From IMG/VR virus record IMGVR_UViG_3300000545_000003, positions 1-29,436 of that record: DNA of 29,436 nt; one strand, given 5' to 3'. This DNA is from a virus. The notes under the pieces were generated by a model, which saw only the letters and a program-made list of their open reading frames with translations, ran no database searches and had not been told where the DNA came from. A program made the translations under genes and the position numbers. Of this stretch, positions 1 through 8,734 are shown in pieces. How positions within the stretch are numbered: the stretch's first letter is position 1; each line of letters begins with the position of its first letter.

Positions 1-393
1 CGTAAGGGTCGCACCGCTTGGAGTCTCACCCGATGCGGCCAGGGTAATGGCGTTGCCAGCAGCACCCGCTAGAGCGGCTGTAATGTTGACTTGAACGCCT
101 ACCGCGGCGGAGTTGACGTTTACTAGCGCGGTAATCACTGCAGCTGCAGCGGTTGCAGAAAGCGCAGCGGTACCGCCAATAAGGATTTCATTCGGACCGG
201 GGGAAGCTGCAACGAACGTGAATACGACGCCACCGACCGTAATCGTATCGCCTGGGTCGGGTACTCCAGTCAGCGGAACGTTACCAGTCGCAAAAACGGC
301 TCCAACGCCAACCGGAAGCTGCTTTAGGCATTCTTCCTCAGCATAGTTTAAACCAGTAATGTTACTGTCAATCTTATTGATTGCGCAAACCAT
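1..393 (-). CDS. Major tail tube protein, partial
   Basis: The ATG at 393 opens a frame that runs off the left edge, so about 131 N-terminal residues are visible. After a short N-terminal segment the protein has a repeat-rich beta pattern (GDTITVGGVVFTFVA, then alternating Ala/Val/Thr, then AGAAGNAITLAASG) that is common in phage tail tube and other beta-rich virion proteins. It lies directly downstream of the tail-terminator-like gene with an 8-nt gap, the usual place for a major tail subunit in siphoviruses. The late structural operon therefore continues leftwards out of the window. The tail role rests on this domain style plus gene order; a decoration or baseplate protein is the main alternative. 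Confidence 0.6.
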   Translation of the reverse strand, partial: MVCAINKIDSNITGLNYAEEECLKQLPVGVGAVFATGNVPLTGVPDPGDTITVGGVVFTFVAASPGPNEILIGGTAALSATAAAAVITALVNVNSAAVGVQVNITAALAGAAGNAITLAASGETPSGATLT

Positions 394-401
394 GTATCAC
401 C

Positions 402-854
402 TTACCCGAGTTCGTTATATTCGTATTCACTAACGACATTGAACCGTTGATATAACTCTTCGGGTTCAAGCTCGTTGATTCGGACATTCCGAAACCATAT
501 CTTACCCGGTGTAACCTTACCCCTAAATGCATTACGTGCGACAGTTGCAAGCTTTTGCCCTAACTCAAATGCTTGCGAGTCTGACTTAGGGCAAAAGATT
601 TGCACGAATATCAAGCCGCTTGTTTCGTACTTGCGTTGACCGGGTAGTCCCTCACAAGTCGATAGCGTAGCTTGACTCTCAATAACAGTTTGCTTAGACA
701 AACGAGCCCAATATTTAGAACCATCGGGCATCGTTCGATACTGCACACCTTGCCACTGCACTTCTGGCACGTATCCAACGATAGCTACAGTGCTTTGCCA
801 TGCTGTTAGAAACAGTGCGCCGATTTCATCTCGTGTATCGGAAAACGCAATCAT
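402..854 (-). CDS. Tail terminator-like protein (DUF4128 type)
   Basis: A 150-residue protein. Its size, its position between head-tail joining and tail tube genes, and its alpha/beta pattern (N-terminal helix, then a central WARLSKQTVIESQATLS strand region and a final variable helix-strand part) fit the tail terminator family that caps the tail tube and joins it to the head. The start ATG at 854 overlaps the upstream stop as ATGA, so translation is probably coupled. I recognise no catalytic motif, as expected for a structural ring protein. The role is inferred from position and fold style, not from a diagnostic motif. Confidence 0.55.
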   Translation of the reverse strand: MIAFSDTRDEIGALFLTAWQSTVAIVGYVPEVQWQGVQYRTMPDGSKYWARLSKQTVIESQATLSTCEGLPGQRKYETSGLIFVQIFCPKSDSQAFELGQKLATVARNAFRGKVTPGKIWFRNVRINELEPEELYQRFNVVSEYEYNELG

Positions 855-1222
855 GTTTGGAACACCACAGTATACAGCACCTTTTGACCATTGGGCGAAA
901 GCAGTGTGATGTTAGCAATACGCAACTCTTGAGTACCGCGTATCACAACATCTTTCAGGTTTGGGTCAAACGGAACACCGCCCATAAGACCCATTACAGA
1001 ACCCTTAGTCACCTCAGTACCTTTGATAAAGGTAAAAGTTTCCATAGCTAATCTGTCAATCGGCAGAAAGCACATGAGAACCTCAGTATCAGTGACAACC
1101 CTCGGCCCTGGACTCCAAGGCAAGAGTACATTAGGCGTATCTGCAATCGCTCGCCAAGTAACAGTTTGTCCGTTCTTTTTTATTAGGCGCTGCGCTGTAG
1201 CAATGGCCCTATCGAATCTCAT
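851..1222 (-). CDS. Head-tail joining / neck protein (putative)
   Basis: A 123-residue protein starting at the ATG at 1222. It begins with a short basic helix (MRFDRAIATAQRLIKKNG) and continues as a mostly beta protein with the pattern LPWSPGPRVVTDTEVLMCFLP. Size and position between a DnaT_2/connector-like gene and the tail terminator fit the head-completion or neck proteins of HK97/lambda-like phages. It overlaps the next gene by four bases (ATGA) and lies three bases after the previous one. No motif is decisive; the call rests mainly on conserved gene order. Confidence 0.45.
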   Translation of the reverse strand: MRFDRAIATAQRLIKKNGQTVTWRAIADTPNVLLPWSPGPRVVTDTEVLMCFLPIDRLAMETFTFIKGTEVTKGSVMGLMGGVPFDPNLKDVVIRGTQELRIANITLLSPNGQKVLYTVVFQT

Positions 1223-1225
1223 ACA

Positions 1226-1744
1226 TCACACTCTTACAGTGCGTAATCCAAACGCATTGCTTGCACATTGTCCAAACAATGGCGCTAGGAGTGCATTTAC
1301 TGCTGTAAATGTGGGCATAACACCGCTAGTAGCCGGGTTAGCGTATTGAGTTTCAATAGGTCCGACTTTTTCCCTAATCACATAGTCTTGTGGACTAATG
1401 GTAGGTTGCAAATCGAATCCAGCTTGAATAGCCATCGCCAGCTGAACTTGCGCAGCAATCAAAGAGTTTGGAATAACATTGCTAGGTACAACCTCGCAAT
1501 ACAACTCAACACACTTGCGCGGCCAAGCAAGCGATTGAGTTGATGAGCTACGCTTACCCTGATACAAACACTCTTGCGCTTCAAGGTAGTCATTAGCGCG
1601 AATCAACATCGCTGCTACAACATCATTGTCAGCTGGAAACGTTACACCGCGATTGGTGGCATACGTCCTAGCATCCGCAACGCTAACATAGCTATTTGCA
1701 TTTGCTATTTCGTTACCATTCTCGACAGTGATTGTAATAGCCAT
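1226..1744 (-). CDS. DnaT_2-like / head-tail connector protein
   Basis: A 172-residue protein with the family pattern ANSYVSVADARTYA near residues 15-28, a helix-rich middle, and the signature SLAWPRKCVE (about residues 71-80). This pattern is usually annotated as 'DnaT-like ssDNA binding' in phages, but its place after the capsid genes and before the neck and tail genes fits a connector (gp6/adaptor-like) role better. The start at 1744 lies 4 nt after the preceding stop. The family assignment is fairly secure; the connector function is inferred from position. Confidence 0.65.
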   Translation of the reverse strand: MAITITVENGNEIANANSYVSVADARTYATNRGVTFPADNDVVAAMLIRANDYLEAQECLYQGKRSSSTQSLAWPRKCVELYCEVVPSNVIPNSLIAAQVQLAMAIQAGFDLQPTISPQDYVIREKVGPIETQYANPATSGVMPTFTAVNALLAPLFGQCASNAFGLRTVRV

Positions 1745-1748
1745 GACT

Positions 1749-2120
1749 TCAACTCAGTACGAAACCAGTAATCACGCCAGCCACAATCGTAGGCTTGATT
1801 TTGGTTGCATACGTTCCAGTGACTGGAACCGTAATATCAACGTTATGCGTAACAATGGCTTGCGTGGCTGTTAGCGCTTGATTTGGAATGCTATCAGGAT
1901 CGATTACCGGATAGCCGCTATAGATTCCAGGTATGGTACCTGCAGCATAATCACCTGGAACCAAACGATTGGTTTCACCATACTTAGCGTTGGCTGCACC
2001 ATTCATCACAATAGTTTGATACTGCGGTATAGTAACTGCGTTCAGCTTTGCAATCGCTGCAAGTTCAGGACTTGTTGCAGTAATACCAGCAGTGAAATAC
2101 AATACTCTTTTTGTCGCCAT
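1749..2120 (-). CDS. Unknown structural protein
   Basis: A 123-residue protein rich in Ala, Thr, Val and Ile with no Cys and few charges (MATKRVLYFTAGITATSPEL, later ITVPVTGTYATKIKP). This suggests a beta-rich virion component such as a head decoration or minor head protein, but I do not recognise the family. It is the first gene after a large stem-loop in the mRNA (2145-2240). Its start region is unusual: instead of a Shine-Dalgarno sequence, the octamer TGTGGGCA followed by an A-rich stretch precedes the ATG. The stem-loop and odd start suggest separate control of its expression level. Confidence 0.6.
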   Translation of the reverse strand: MATKRVLYFTAGITATSPELAAIAKLNAVTIPQYQTIVMNGAANAKYGETNRLVPGDYAAGTIPGIYSGYPVIDPDSIPNQALTATQAIVTHNVDITVPVTGTYATKIKPTIVAGVITGFVLS

Positions 2121-2144
2121 TTTTTATATGCCCACACTAACCGT

Positions 2145-2240
2145 GTAGGACTGAAAAGGGGACTCGATACGAAAGCGCACAAGACTTATATCGCCAGGTA
2201 CAAGTCTAATAAATATATCGAGTCCCCTTTCCAGCCCTAC
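2145..2240 (-). promoter_or_regulatory. Long stem-loop in late mRNA leader
   Basis: Positions 2145-2169 and 2216-2240 are 25-base inverted arms. The inner 15 bp (2155-2169 with 2216-2230) are perfect. The two outer differences become G-U pairs in the minus-strand transcript but A/C mismatches on the plus strand, so the structure favours the transcribed strand. The 46-base loop carries a smaller hairpin (AGACTT/AAGTCT, 2182-2187 with 2202-2207). No U-tract follows, so it is not a simple terminator. An RNase III processing site, mRNA stabiliser or translation control element are options. Confidence 0.7.
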
Positions 2241-2254
2241 AGGGCTAGATTTGT

Positions 2255-2905
2255 TCAGGTGTTGGGTTTCCAGGCTGGCGAGTTGGGCGAAACAGCGGGT
2301 GCGCCGCTCTCTGTAGATGGCTCAATGGCTGGCGACGGCGGAGCTACCCGTTGTTGGGCTTTGCCGCCCTTGCCTTGCACAGGCTTGACCCCATGCTGAG
2401 GTTGCCCTGGCTTGGCACCGTGCTGAGGCTGTGCGCCGCTAGGTGGCTTCGAATGCGTAGGGGAGGGCTTATCCTCATCCTCGCTTTCATTCTCGCTTTC
2501 ATCCTCGCTTTCATCCTCATCATCGCCGGGCTCACCCTTGATTGTCCGAACGTCGCTCGGAACGTTTTTGTCCTGGTCATCCGTTACGGGAAGCTTTTGC
2601 GTCGCATGCTCGCGCATAAGCGGCTGCAAATCGGGCTTACCCACTCGACCGCCTGCTTTGTCGATGGCGTCCCGCAACTCGCGTTCGTGCTTTGCAATCG
2701 CCTCATCCGCTGAGGGGCACGCTTTAGCGTATATCTCGGGTACTGCACCCATTACGCCATCGCATTCCTCAATCGCATGTTGTTCATTCGGAACAACAGT
2801 CGCATTGCGAAACACAACATGTGCACGAGTTTTCGCCGCAGTCTGAAACTCTTCCGGCGTTGGAGTTACGTCATTGATGAAAAATAGGATTTTGACTTGT
2901 TTCAT
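2255..2905 (-). CDS. Acidic low-complexity protein next to capsid
   Basis: A 216-residue protein with a good Shine-Dalgarno (AAGGA, 7 nt spacing). Residues 1-100 look like a small folded alpha/beta domain (MKQVKILFFINDVTPTPEEF...). Residues about 125-145 are an Asp/Glu/Ser run (DESEDESENESEDED). The rest is disordered and Pro/Gln/Gly/Lys-rich with an imperfect repeat QPQHGAKPG / QPQHGVKPV. It lies right after the capsid gene. I do not recognise the family; a head accessory, capsid-stabilising or internal head protein is plausible. The acidic stretch comes from short DNA repeats that could slip. Confidence 0.6.
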   Translation of the reverse strand: MKQVKILFFINDVTPTPEEFQTAAKTRAHVVFRNATVVPNEQHAIEECDGVMGAVPEIYAKACPSADEAIAKHERELRDAIDKAGGRVGKPDLQPLMREHATQKLPVTDDQDKNVPSDVRTIKGEPGDDEDESEDESENESEDEDKPSPTHSKPPSGAQPQHGAKPGQPQHGVKPVQGKGGKAQQRVAPPSPAIEPSTESGAPAVSPNSPAWKPNT

Positions 2906-2960
2906 TGGCTGTTCCTTATGCAGTCGTTAGGGGTTGAGCTGTAATAGCAAAAGCTACAAC

Positions 2961-3935
2961 TCAGTGCGTAAGAACAACTACGCCAGCCAAGTCCTTTTCC
3001 GAGGTAGCGTAACGGTCCCAATTGGTAGAAGTGAACAAAGCCGCATCCGCGGGCGACTTGCCACCATTACCCTTATCCCAGGCAAAGCCCTTCACGCCAA
3101 CGTTGTAGGACCACTCCGCTTGATAAGTGCGGATGATGTTTTCGTTACCATTCTTGGTTTCCTCGTTGGCATCAAAGTCATTGTTTTGACCAATGACAAG
3201 ACCGGCCGTAACAAGGCCCAAAGTGCGATAGACATCGGGCGAACCAGTAGTAACCAGATTCGGCGAATCAGTCATAATCAAGACCTTGCCAAACGGGTCT
3301 CGAATAACGTTGACCGTACCGTAAGTGAATAACGCTTGAGCGTTCGTAAGGTTGTTCGCATACAGCTTATGCATCGGTACAGAATGCAAAATCCAGGCAC
3401 GGATTGCTGCCGATTGGTCACCGAACTTTGCTTGACCACTGTTCAAGTTTAGCCAGTTTGGTTCGTCTGCGGGGTCAGTCAAACCCGTAGCGTCAAACTT
3501 GATTGCTGTAACTTGCGTCAATGCTGCATATGCAGCACCGATACCAGTGTTAAGCATATCGGCCAACGTATCGATGGCCAACTGTTGACCCATTGCCGCG
3601 CCAGCAATCTGCGGATTCTGTTGAATCCACTTGAATTGACCGGGGTCCAAACGAATCGGCGGCGTACCAGCAGCCACCTTGACTGAAGTGTCCACCATAT
3701 GCGCGAGCACTTTTTCGCTCACTGCGCCAGAACCGTAAGCATTACGACGTCGCACGCTTCCGCCGCTGATTTTGGCAAAAAAGGCAACGTCAGAAAAATC
3801 GCCCTGGTGCGCAGCACTGCGCAATACGATTGCGCCTGCAGTTGCTGCATTGAATAAATCAATCTGTTGACGCAACACCTCAGTAAAAGATGAATAGGCG
3901 TATTCCGAATAAACAGCCAAGTCTGACAGTGCCAT
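2961..3935 (-). CDS. Major capsid protein
   Basis: A 324-residue protein directly downstream of the scaffold gene (start and stop overlap as TAATG). It begins MALSDLAVYSEYAYSSFTEV and contains the pattern of a phage coat protein family: an N-terminal arm, AFFAKISGGSVRRRNAY, a central AAYAALTQVTAI segment, then WILHSVPMHKLYANNL, NVIRDPFGKVLIMTDSPNL and a final ETKNGNENIIRTYQAEW region. It should assemble the HK97-fold icosahedral shell. Length and position (portal, MuF, scaffold, capsid) are typical. I cannot separate the exact coat-protein subfamily by eye. Confidence 0.85.
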   Translation of the reverse strand: MALSDLAVYSEYAYSSFTEVLRQQIDLFNAATAGAIVLRSAAHQGDFSDVAFFAKISGGSVRRRNAYGSGAVSEKVLAHMVDTSVKVAAGTPPIRLDPGQFKWIQQNPQIAGAAMGQQLAIDTLADMLNTGIGAAYAALTQVTAIKFDATGLTDPADEPNWLNLNSGQAKFGDQSAAIRAWILHSVPMHKLYANNLTNAQALFTYGTVNVIRDPFGKVLIMTDSPNLVTTGSPDVYRTLGLVTAGLVIGQNNDFDANEETKNGNENIIRTYQAEWSYNVGVKGFAWDKGNGGKSPADAALFTSTNWDRYATSEKDLAGVVVLTH

Positions 3936-4645
3936 TAGTTTGTACCTTGCTCTTTCTGCGCAATCAGGTGTGCGGCTAAGTCGAGTGGCGACATAGACGC
4001 ATAGTTGGGTTTCTCAGCGCCGGGGACTCCCGGGAGTTTGCTGGCACCGCCACTATTCGGCTTCCCGGCACTGCCAGTAGCCTTGCTCGCTCGAATGATA
4101 GCCGCAAAATCAGGGTTTGACGCAAGTTCTTTGCCTAACTCTTCGGGAGTCAAGGCGGAAGGCTTGCCCGACGCGTCCAACACGCGTGTTTTCGGTTCAT
4201 CGCCCTCAAAATCAGCGGCCAAACGTGCGCGGATGTGAGGCAACATAAGTGCAGGCGAAGTGCTGATTTGACTAGCAAGTTGCATTGCAACATTGTCCAC
4301 TAGCATCTTAGTGGTATGTGACGTCAACTTGCTAATCTTACCTTCGGCTGCTGTATTCGCATCATCTAGTTTTTGTTTCCACGATTTCTCAAGCGTTGCA
4401 ATATCGCCACGCTTGCGAGCATCGTTGCCTTCCAGTTCGGCTAACTTGTCTTCCGCTTCCTTTGCACGCGCTTCCGCATCTTTGCGATTTTGAACCTCAC
4501 GGTCTTTTGCGCGCTTCAAAGCGCCAACATCATCATCGCCTTCTAAATCAAGCTTGTAGTTATCGCCATCCTCGACGTATTCAGCTTTGAATGCATCATT
4601 GAGTTTGCCGTAAGCTTCCTTAGTGATTTTCTTTTTTAGCGCCAT
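3935..4645 (-). CDS. Capsid scaffolding protein
   Basis: A 236-residue highly charged protein. Residues about 40-110 form a long heptad-patterned coiled coil (RAKDREVQNRKDAEARAKEA...). The C-terminal part is Gly/Pro/Ser-rich and ends in a short predicted helix (SPLDLAAHLIAQKEQ), the usual design for a scaffold with a capsid-binding tail. It overlaps the MuF gene by 10 nt and the capsid gene by 1 nt. It acts in procapsid assembly and is expected to leave the head before or during packaging. No protease domain is visible, so it is scaffold only. Confidence 0.75.
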   Translation of the reverse strand: MALKKKITKEAYGKLNDAFKAEYVEDGDNYKLDLEGDDDVGALKRAKDREVQNRKDAEARAKEAEDKLAELEGNDARKRGDIATLEKSWKQKLDDANTAAEGKISKLTSHTTKMLVDNVAMQLASQISTSPALMLPHIRARLAADFEGDEPKTRVLDASGKPSALTPEELGKELASNPDFAAIIRASKATGSAGKPNSGGASKLPGVPGAEKPNYASMSPLDLAAHLIAQKEQGTN

Positions 4646-5655
4646 AGCATCACATTTACACTGTTTTGAAAACGTTCAAATGTCATTGGCTTATCCATTG
4701 ACACATCATTGCGTACTCGAGTCGGTTGCTTGATAGTCCAAGCGACTAACGTTTCATCAACTTGATAGGGGTCACCAGAACCTATTGGTGTGATAGTGGA
4801 CCGACAGTTGATATGCGCAGGAGGCATCGGTCCCTTGCCATACTCGTATATGACTCGATTGCGCGACCTGCATATCTCAGTGGTCACAGCGTCAATAACC
4901 GAGTTCCACATGTAACGACCGAACAATGCAGACGATACACCAGTTGTTATCGTACTGTGAACTTCTGCAATTGCAGTATGAACTACAGCTCTAGACTGGT
5001 TATGGATACGACTCATAACCGATTTGGTACCTTGCGCCGTTTCGCCTAACAGTTCTTGATTGAGCTCTTTCACAGTCGATTGATTCGCCCATGCTTTACG
5101 AATCGTGTTCTCCACAGCGGCTTGCGCAACTAGTGTGAAGTTGTCGACAAAAGGCCCTATAGTCATTCCGTTCGCTGAAATAGGCTTATTCATTACGATT
5201 GAACGCAATCTAGTTGTATCGTCGCTAGTGATAGCAGCAACACCTAATAGCGATGATTTGAAGTTATCTTTGATGTATTCGATTGCTTCAATATCAGACA
5301 CAATGCTTTTGCCAGATAACTCACCCGCTATCAGCAAACTCTCAACCCATAGCCTACGATTGACTGATAGGTCGGCTTGCATAAACTCATCCAACGAACC
5401 TAGCAATGTATTTGCATAGGTTGCATAGATTTGGCGTTGTGACTTTCGCAAGTTTATTAGCAAACGATTCAATTCAACCTTAGATAGGTCGCCAACTTTA
5501 TCGTGCCGAAGTCGCCATAGCGCGCGACTCAACACTTCGCTAGAGTCTCGCAATATATTGTCAAGCTTGATTGTTTGCGTGGCTTTAATAGCCTCCACAT
5601 ACAAGGCTAAGCGAATTGAAAAATCATATAGTTGCTTATTTTCGTCGCTTGCCAT
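4636..5655 (-). CDS. MuF-like head morphogenesis protein
   Basis: A 339-residue protein between portal and scaffold. The N-terminal 170 residues are helical. The C-terminal part has the MuF signature: helix AVVHTAIAEVHS, then YMWNSVIDAVTTEICRSRNR and a terminal PPAHINCRSTITPI. Proteins of this family (Mu gpF, SPP1 gp7) bind the portal and are packaged in small numbers; some carry fused toxins, but none is seen here. The start ATG at 5655 sits inside the recurring motif TTAGTGTGGGCATAT and has no good Shine-Dalgarno. Confidence 0.8.
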   Translation of the reverse strand: MASDENKQLYDFSIRLALYVEAIKATQTIKLDNILRDSSEVLSRALWRLRHDKVGDLSKVELNRLLINLRKSQRQIYATYANTLLGSLDEFMQADLSVNRRLWVESLLIAGELSGKSIVSDIEAIEYIKDNFKSSLLGVAAITSDDTTRLRSIVMNKPISANGMTIGPFVDNFTLVAQAAVENTIRKAWANQSTVKELNQELLGETAQGTKSVMSRIHNQSRAVVHTAIAEVHSTITTGVSSALFGRYMWNSVIDAVTTEICRSRNRVIYEYGKGPMPPAHINCRSTITPIGSGDPYQVDETLVAWTIKQPTRVRNDVSMDKPMTFERFQNSVNVMLWR

Positions 5656-5664
5656 ATGCCCACA

Positions 5665-7146
5665 CTAAGCGATTGCGGACTTATCATCAGGCTGCAACTC
5701 GATTTCCCTTTTCATAGCGTCCACAGTATCTTGTAAAATCTTCTCTTTAGCCGCGTCATCGTTTTCGGTTGCAATGCCAACCTTACGTAATGCAGCCCTC
5801 ATTTCATCAAATGTGATTGCGCCTGTTTGCCACTCTTTCATGACTTCGGAGCGTTCTTCTGGAGTAGCGCGCGCAACGTCAAAGTCTGAATTTAGTTCAA
5901 ACTCGATTGTACTATTTTCCGCATTGACCCATTTAGACGCAATCTTGAGTCCCCATAGGAATGCATCCGATACGTTCTTACTGATATTTGATAGCGTAGA
6001 GTTCTCAGTAGAACTCTCCAACGATGCTTCCGTTGCAGTACGCTGTACTTCCTTTTGCTCCACAATCTTAGCGCCTAGCGCTACCATTTGACGCTCTTTA
6101 GTGTCCATTGCCTCTTTGAGCATGGTGTTAGGTTGCGCTTGTAATAGCCCTGTAGTGGCACCTTGTGGGAGTGCAATACCGCCGCGCGAACCGAAGTTCA
6201 GTTTGCCTTTTAGAACCTCATCTACCCATTCTTTAGTCAAGCCAGTGGCAAAGGGTGTTGGCTGACCCACCACAAAACACGACTCTTCGTAATCAGCGCT
6301 ATTGCGATAGTGCGCAATGTTCAGCGATGCCAAATCGTAAAAGTTCGGATTGTCGATTGTGCTATCGTTGTTCTCCGAACCAATGAACGTAAATGGAATG
6401 GTGGTAACTGGGTTTCCGTTTTCATCCTTGGGATAGAACGTTTCCGCTTGTATAAAGTTACCAGCTTTAGGTGGTAACCCTTTAGCTTCAGTTGGATTTG
6501 GTTCACGCCATACTTGATGTACGTAGTGCCCATTTTCATCCAAACGCAACACGCGAAACTGAGGTGATGTCTTTATTTCAAAGCCATCATCATAGACACC
6601 ATACGTTTCGTATATCACAACTAGCGATAGCAATACCTCCGCACCGCGTTCGATTGTTCGCCAGTTCACAATCTCATTGGGCGAATACACATACATAGTG
6701 GGTCTTACGTTACCACTATTGATATCCGCAACGCTTGCACCCTCCGGATTCGTTTGTGGATAGTCAATAAACAATCCACAACGCGAATACGCAAGCGTGA
6801 ATGCACAAGCTTTCTTAGCCAACTGGTTAATTGTCAGTCCCTCGCCCGTTGCATTCTTTACGAGCGCTTCGAGTTGCGATGGCACCTTGATAACTGGGTC
6901 GCGCATGAATATCTGGCCAACCAAACCGCGCAACGTACCGCGCGCAACGTTGTAAAACACGGCGCGCTTCACATAGGCTCTATACCTAGCGACATTTTCA
7001 TCCGACTTATCATACTCGTTTGGCATCGGTAGATATTCAATGCCAGCTGCTTTGATAGTAGGCTCTCCTGCCAACGTATCTCGAATCAGCTTGTACATCG
7101 GAAGCATGTTACTAAGGTCCGGTCTATGGAACGCTACGTTAGACAT
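5665..7146 (-). CDS. Portal protein (DUF4055 family)
   Basis: About 493 residues from the ATG at 7146. I chose this start because it follows the terminase stop by 7 nt and has AGAGG just upstream; an in-frame ATG at 7263 would overlap the terminase gene by 110 nt. The N-terminal part shows the DUF4055 pattern (MYKLIRDTLAGEPTIKAAG, AYVKRAVFYNVARGTLRGLVG, GRIF-like QIFMRDPVIKVPSQLE). The C-terminal part is helical and charged (NISKNVSDAFLWGLKIASKW). It should form the dodecameric ring at the head vertex through which DNA is packaged and to which the neck binds. Confidence 0.85.
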   Translation of the reverse strand: MSNVAFHRPDLSNMLPMYKLIRDTLAGEPTIKAAGIEYLPMPNEYDKSDENVARYRAYVKRAVFYNVARGTLRGLVGQIFMRDPVIKVPSQLEALVKNATGEGLTINQLAKKACAFTLAYSRCGLFIDYPQTNPEGASVADINSGNVRPTMYVYSPNEIVNWRTIERGAEVLLSLVVIYETYGVYDDGFEIKTSPQFRVLRLDENGHYVHQVWREPNPTEAKGLPPKAGNFIQAETFYPKDENGNPVTTIPFTFIGSENNDSTIDNPNFYDLASLNIAHYRNSADYEESCFVVGQPTPFATGLTKEWVDEVLKGKLNFGSRGGIALPQGATTGLLQAQPNTMLKEAMDTKERQMVALGAKIVEQKEVQRTATEASLESSTENSTLSNISKNVSDAFLWGLKIASKWVNAENSTIEFELNSDFDVARATPEERSEVMKEWQTGAITFDEMRAALRKVGIATENDDAAKEKILQDTVDAMKREIELQPDDKSAIA

Positions 7147-7153
7147 TGAGCCT

Positions 7154-8734
7154 CTAGGTTGGGAGTACGAACTTAACATTGCCTGGGTACTTGCTTGCGC
7201 CATGTAGGCATCTATACCTGACAGCATCGTATATGTGATCTTCGGATGTAGTATCGACATCATCTACTTTCTTTGTATCCCGCGGCAATGTAGGCAATAT
7301 GTCAATTGACGCTTTACAATGTGACATAAAATACAATGCCGGCCCCTCACCCTTGATTGCAGCTTCAAGTCTATCGCGCATTAGTTGTAAGCCAATGATG
7401 CGCGACCCCTGAGACTTGTCTGATTCTAACCAGCGAACGCCTTTTTTAAGCATCAGCTTTTCAGTTGTATCTAAGTCAACGTCAATCACTTGACGTATAC
7501 GATTATCAGCAGGTCCAGGCTTAGGTTGAGTCTTTATCCAACTCAACACCATTAATGCCTGCTCTCTTTCGATAATGCCTTGCGCTATGGATGTCGCAGA
7601 CATTTTTAGACCTGTATTGGATATGTACTGACCCTTACTATCCATCATGCATCCGTACCACTCGTGAATCGCTATCAGCGAACCGGGTTGCGGACAGAAG
7701 GTGTAAGGAGTGCCATCGGAGAGCACGATTGTTGCCTCTGTGCCATCCGCTTCCGCCCACCACATGACCGAAAAGGGGTGACTTGACCCATCATCGTAAG
7801 AGCGGTCTATGCGCCAGCTAGGGGGCACTACGAAGCGGGGCACGATATGCACAGCACGCTTCCACAAATCGTCAATCGCACCGCCTGCAGTTACATCCCA
7901 GTCGCCATCGACCCACGCCTTGCGGAGATTAGGGTCCTTTATGGATTGCAACTCAGCAATATAGCCAGGCGGCAAATACTTGTTTTCGCGATACGAACCT
8001 AGAATAGCAACTTGTGTGCGAGTATGCGTTTCGCTTTGTTTAGTTTGCGGATTGAATATATCAACGCTAGTTCTAACAACTTTACCAGTTGGCGCTGCAT
8101 TGATAAATCTACGCTTTACCCAGTTGTGTCCAGGTCCATTAGGGTTTGCAGTGCTAAATACTTCGAGCGGTATCGGCGGTAAAGGCTGCTTATTGTAAGT
8201 GAGATAAGTTCCGTTAGTATCTTTGGGAGTATCTTCGACTGGATCGAATGTGGACCTGTTGATTGACATAAACTTGTCATACAACGCACTTGTCCCGTGC
8301 TTACACAACTCATTCCACCCAAGATACGGAATCTCCCAACCATGAAAACCGTCATAGTCAGATACTTTTTTGACATGACGAAATAGCAACTCTTCGCCAG
8401 TTGGCCAAGTCCATTTGTACTGCGATGATGATTCGAGAAAGCGTGCGCCATCCTCGAATCGCGGAAACCATTTTTTAGCTTCCGCAACTAAACCGCCCAA
8501 ATGGTCAAACTCTAAATCAAATATAATACCACGCCAAAACTGACCATAGCCTAATCCAACTCGCGATTTGAATCGCATCAGTTGAGTTACAGTCTTACCC
8601 GGCCCTCGTGTGCCATGATAAAGCGTATGGTCGCAGCGCGTATCGAACGCTATAGCCTGCGAACCGGGTAATGGTCGCCACACAACCTCATACTTGGCGC
8701 TTCCGCTTCTAGCGTGTGTGGGCACCACTAGCAT
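7154..8734 (-). CDS. terL: Terminase large subunit
   Basis: A 526-residue packaging motor protein. Walker A is GTRGPGKT at residues 41-48. The Walker B/catalytic Glu region is YLGWNEL (E142), and the coupling motif FSTANPNGPGHNW lies around residues 193-205. The C-terminal RNase H-like nuclease starts near RIDRSYDDGSSHPF (acidic residues 310-315), with a later DVDLDT. It uses ATP to pump DNA into the head and cuts concatemers. The start ATG at 8734 overlaps the small subunit stop as TAATG. Length and motifs are normal. Confidence 0.92.
   Translation of the reverse strand: MLVVPTHARSGSAKYEVVWRPLPGSQAIAFDTRCDHTLYHGTRGPGKTVTQLMRFKSRVGLGYGQFWRGIIFDLEFDHLGGLVAEAKKWFPRFEDGARFLESSSQYKWTWPTGEELLFRHVKKVSDYDGFHGWEIPYLGWNELCKHGTSALYDKFMSINRSTFDPVEDTPKDTNGTYLTYNKQPLPPIPLEVFSTANPNGPGHNWVKRRFINAAPTGKVVRTSVDIFNPQTKQSETHTRTQVAILGSYRENKYLPPGYIAELQSIKDPNLRKAWVDGDWDVTAGGAIDDLWKRAVHIVPRFVVPPSWRIDRSYDDGSSHPFSVMWWAEADGTEATIVLSDGTPYTFCPQPGSLIAIHEWYGCMMDSKGQYISNTGLKMSATSIAQGIIEREQALMVLSWIKTQPKPGPADNRIRQVIDVDLDTTEKLMLKKGVRWLESDKSQGSRIIGLQLMRDRLEAAIKGEGPALYFMSHCKASIDILPTLPRDTKKVDDVDTTSEDHIYDAVRYRCLHGASKYPGNVKFVLPT

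Noticed and set aside
2344-2580. Minus-strand frame with repeated MKARMKARMKAR
   Set aside because: It is the shadow of the Asp/Glu/Ser run in the acidic protein gene, in another frame.
7147-7263. Longer N terminus for the portal protein from ATG 7263
   Set aside because: It would overlap the terminase gene by 110 bases; the ATG at 7146 has AGAGG upstream and follows the terminase stop directly.
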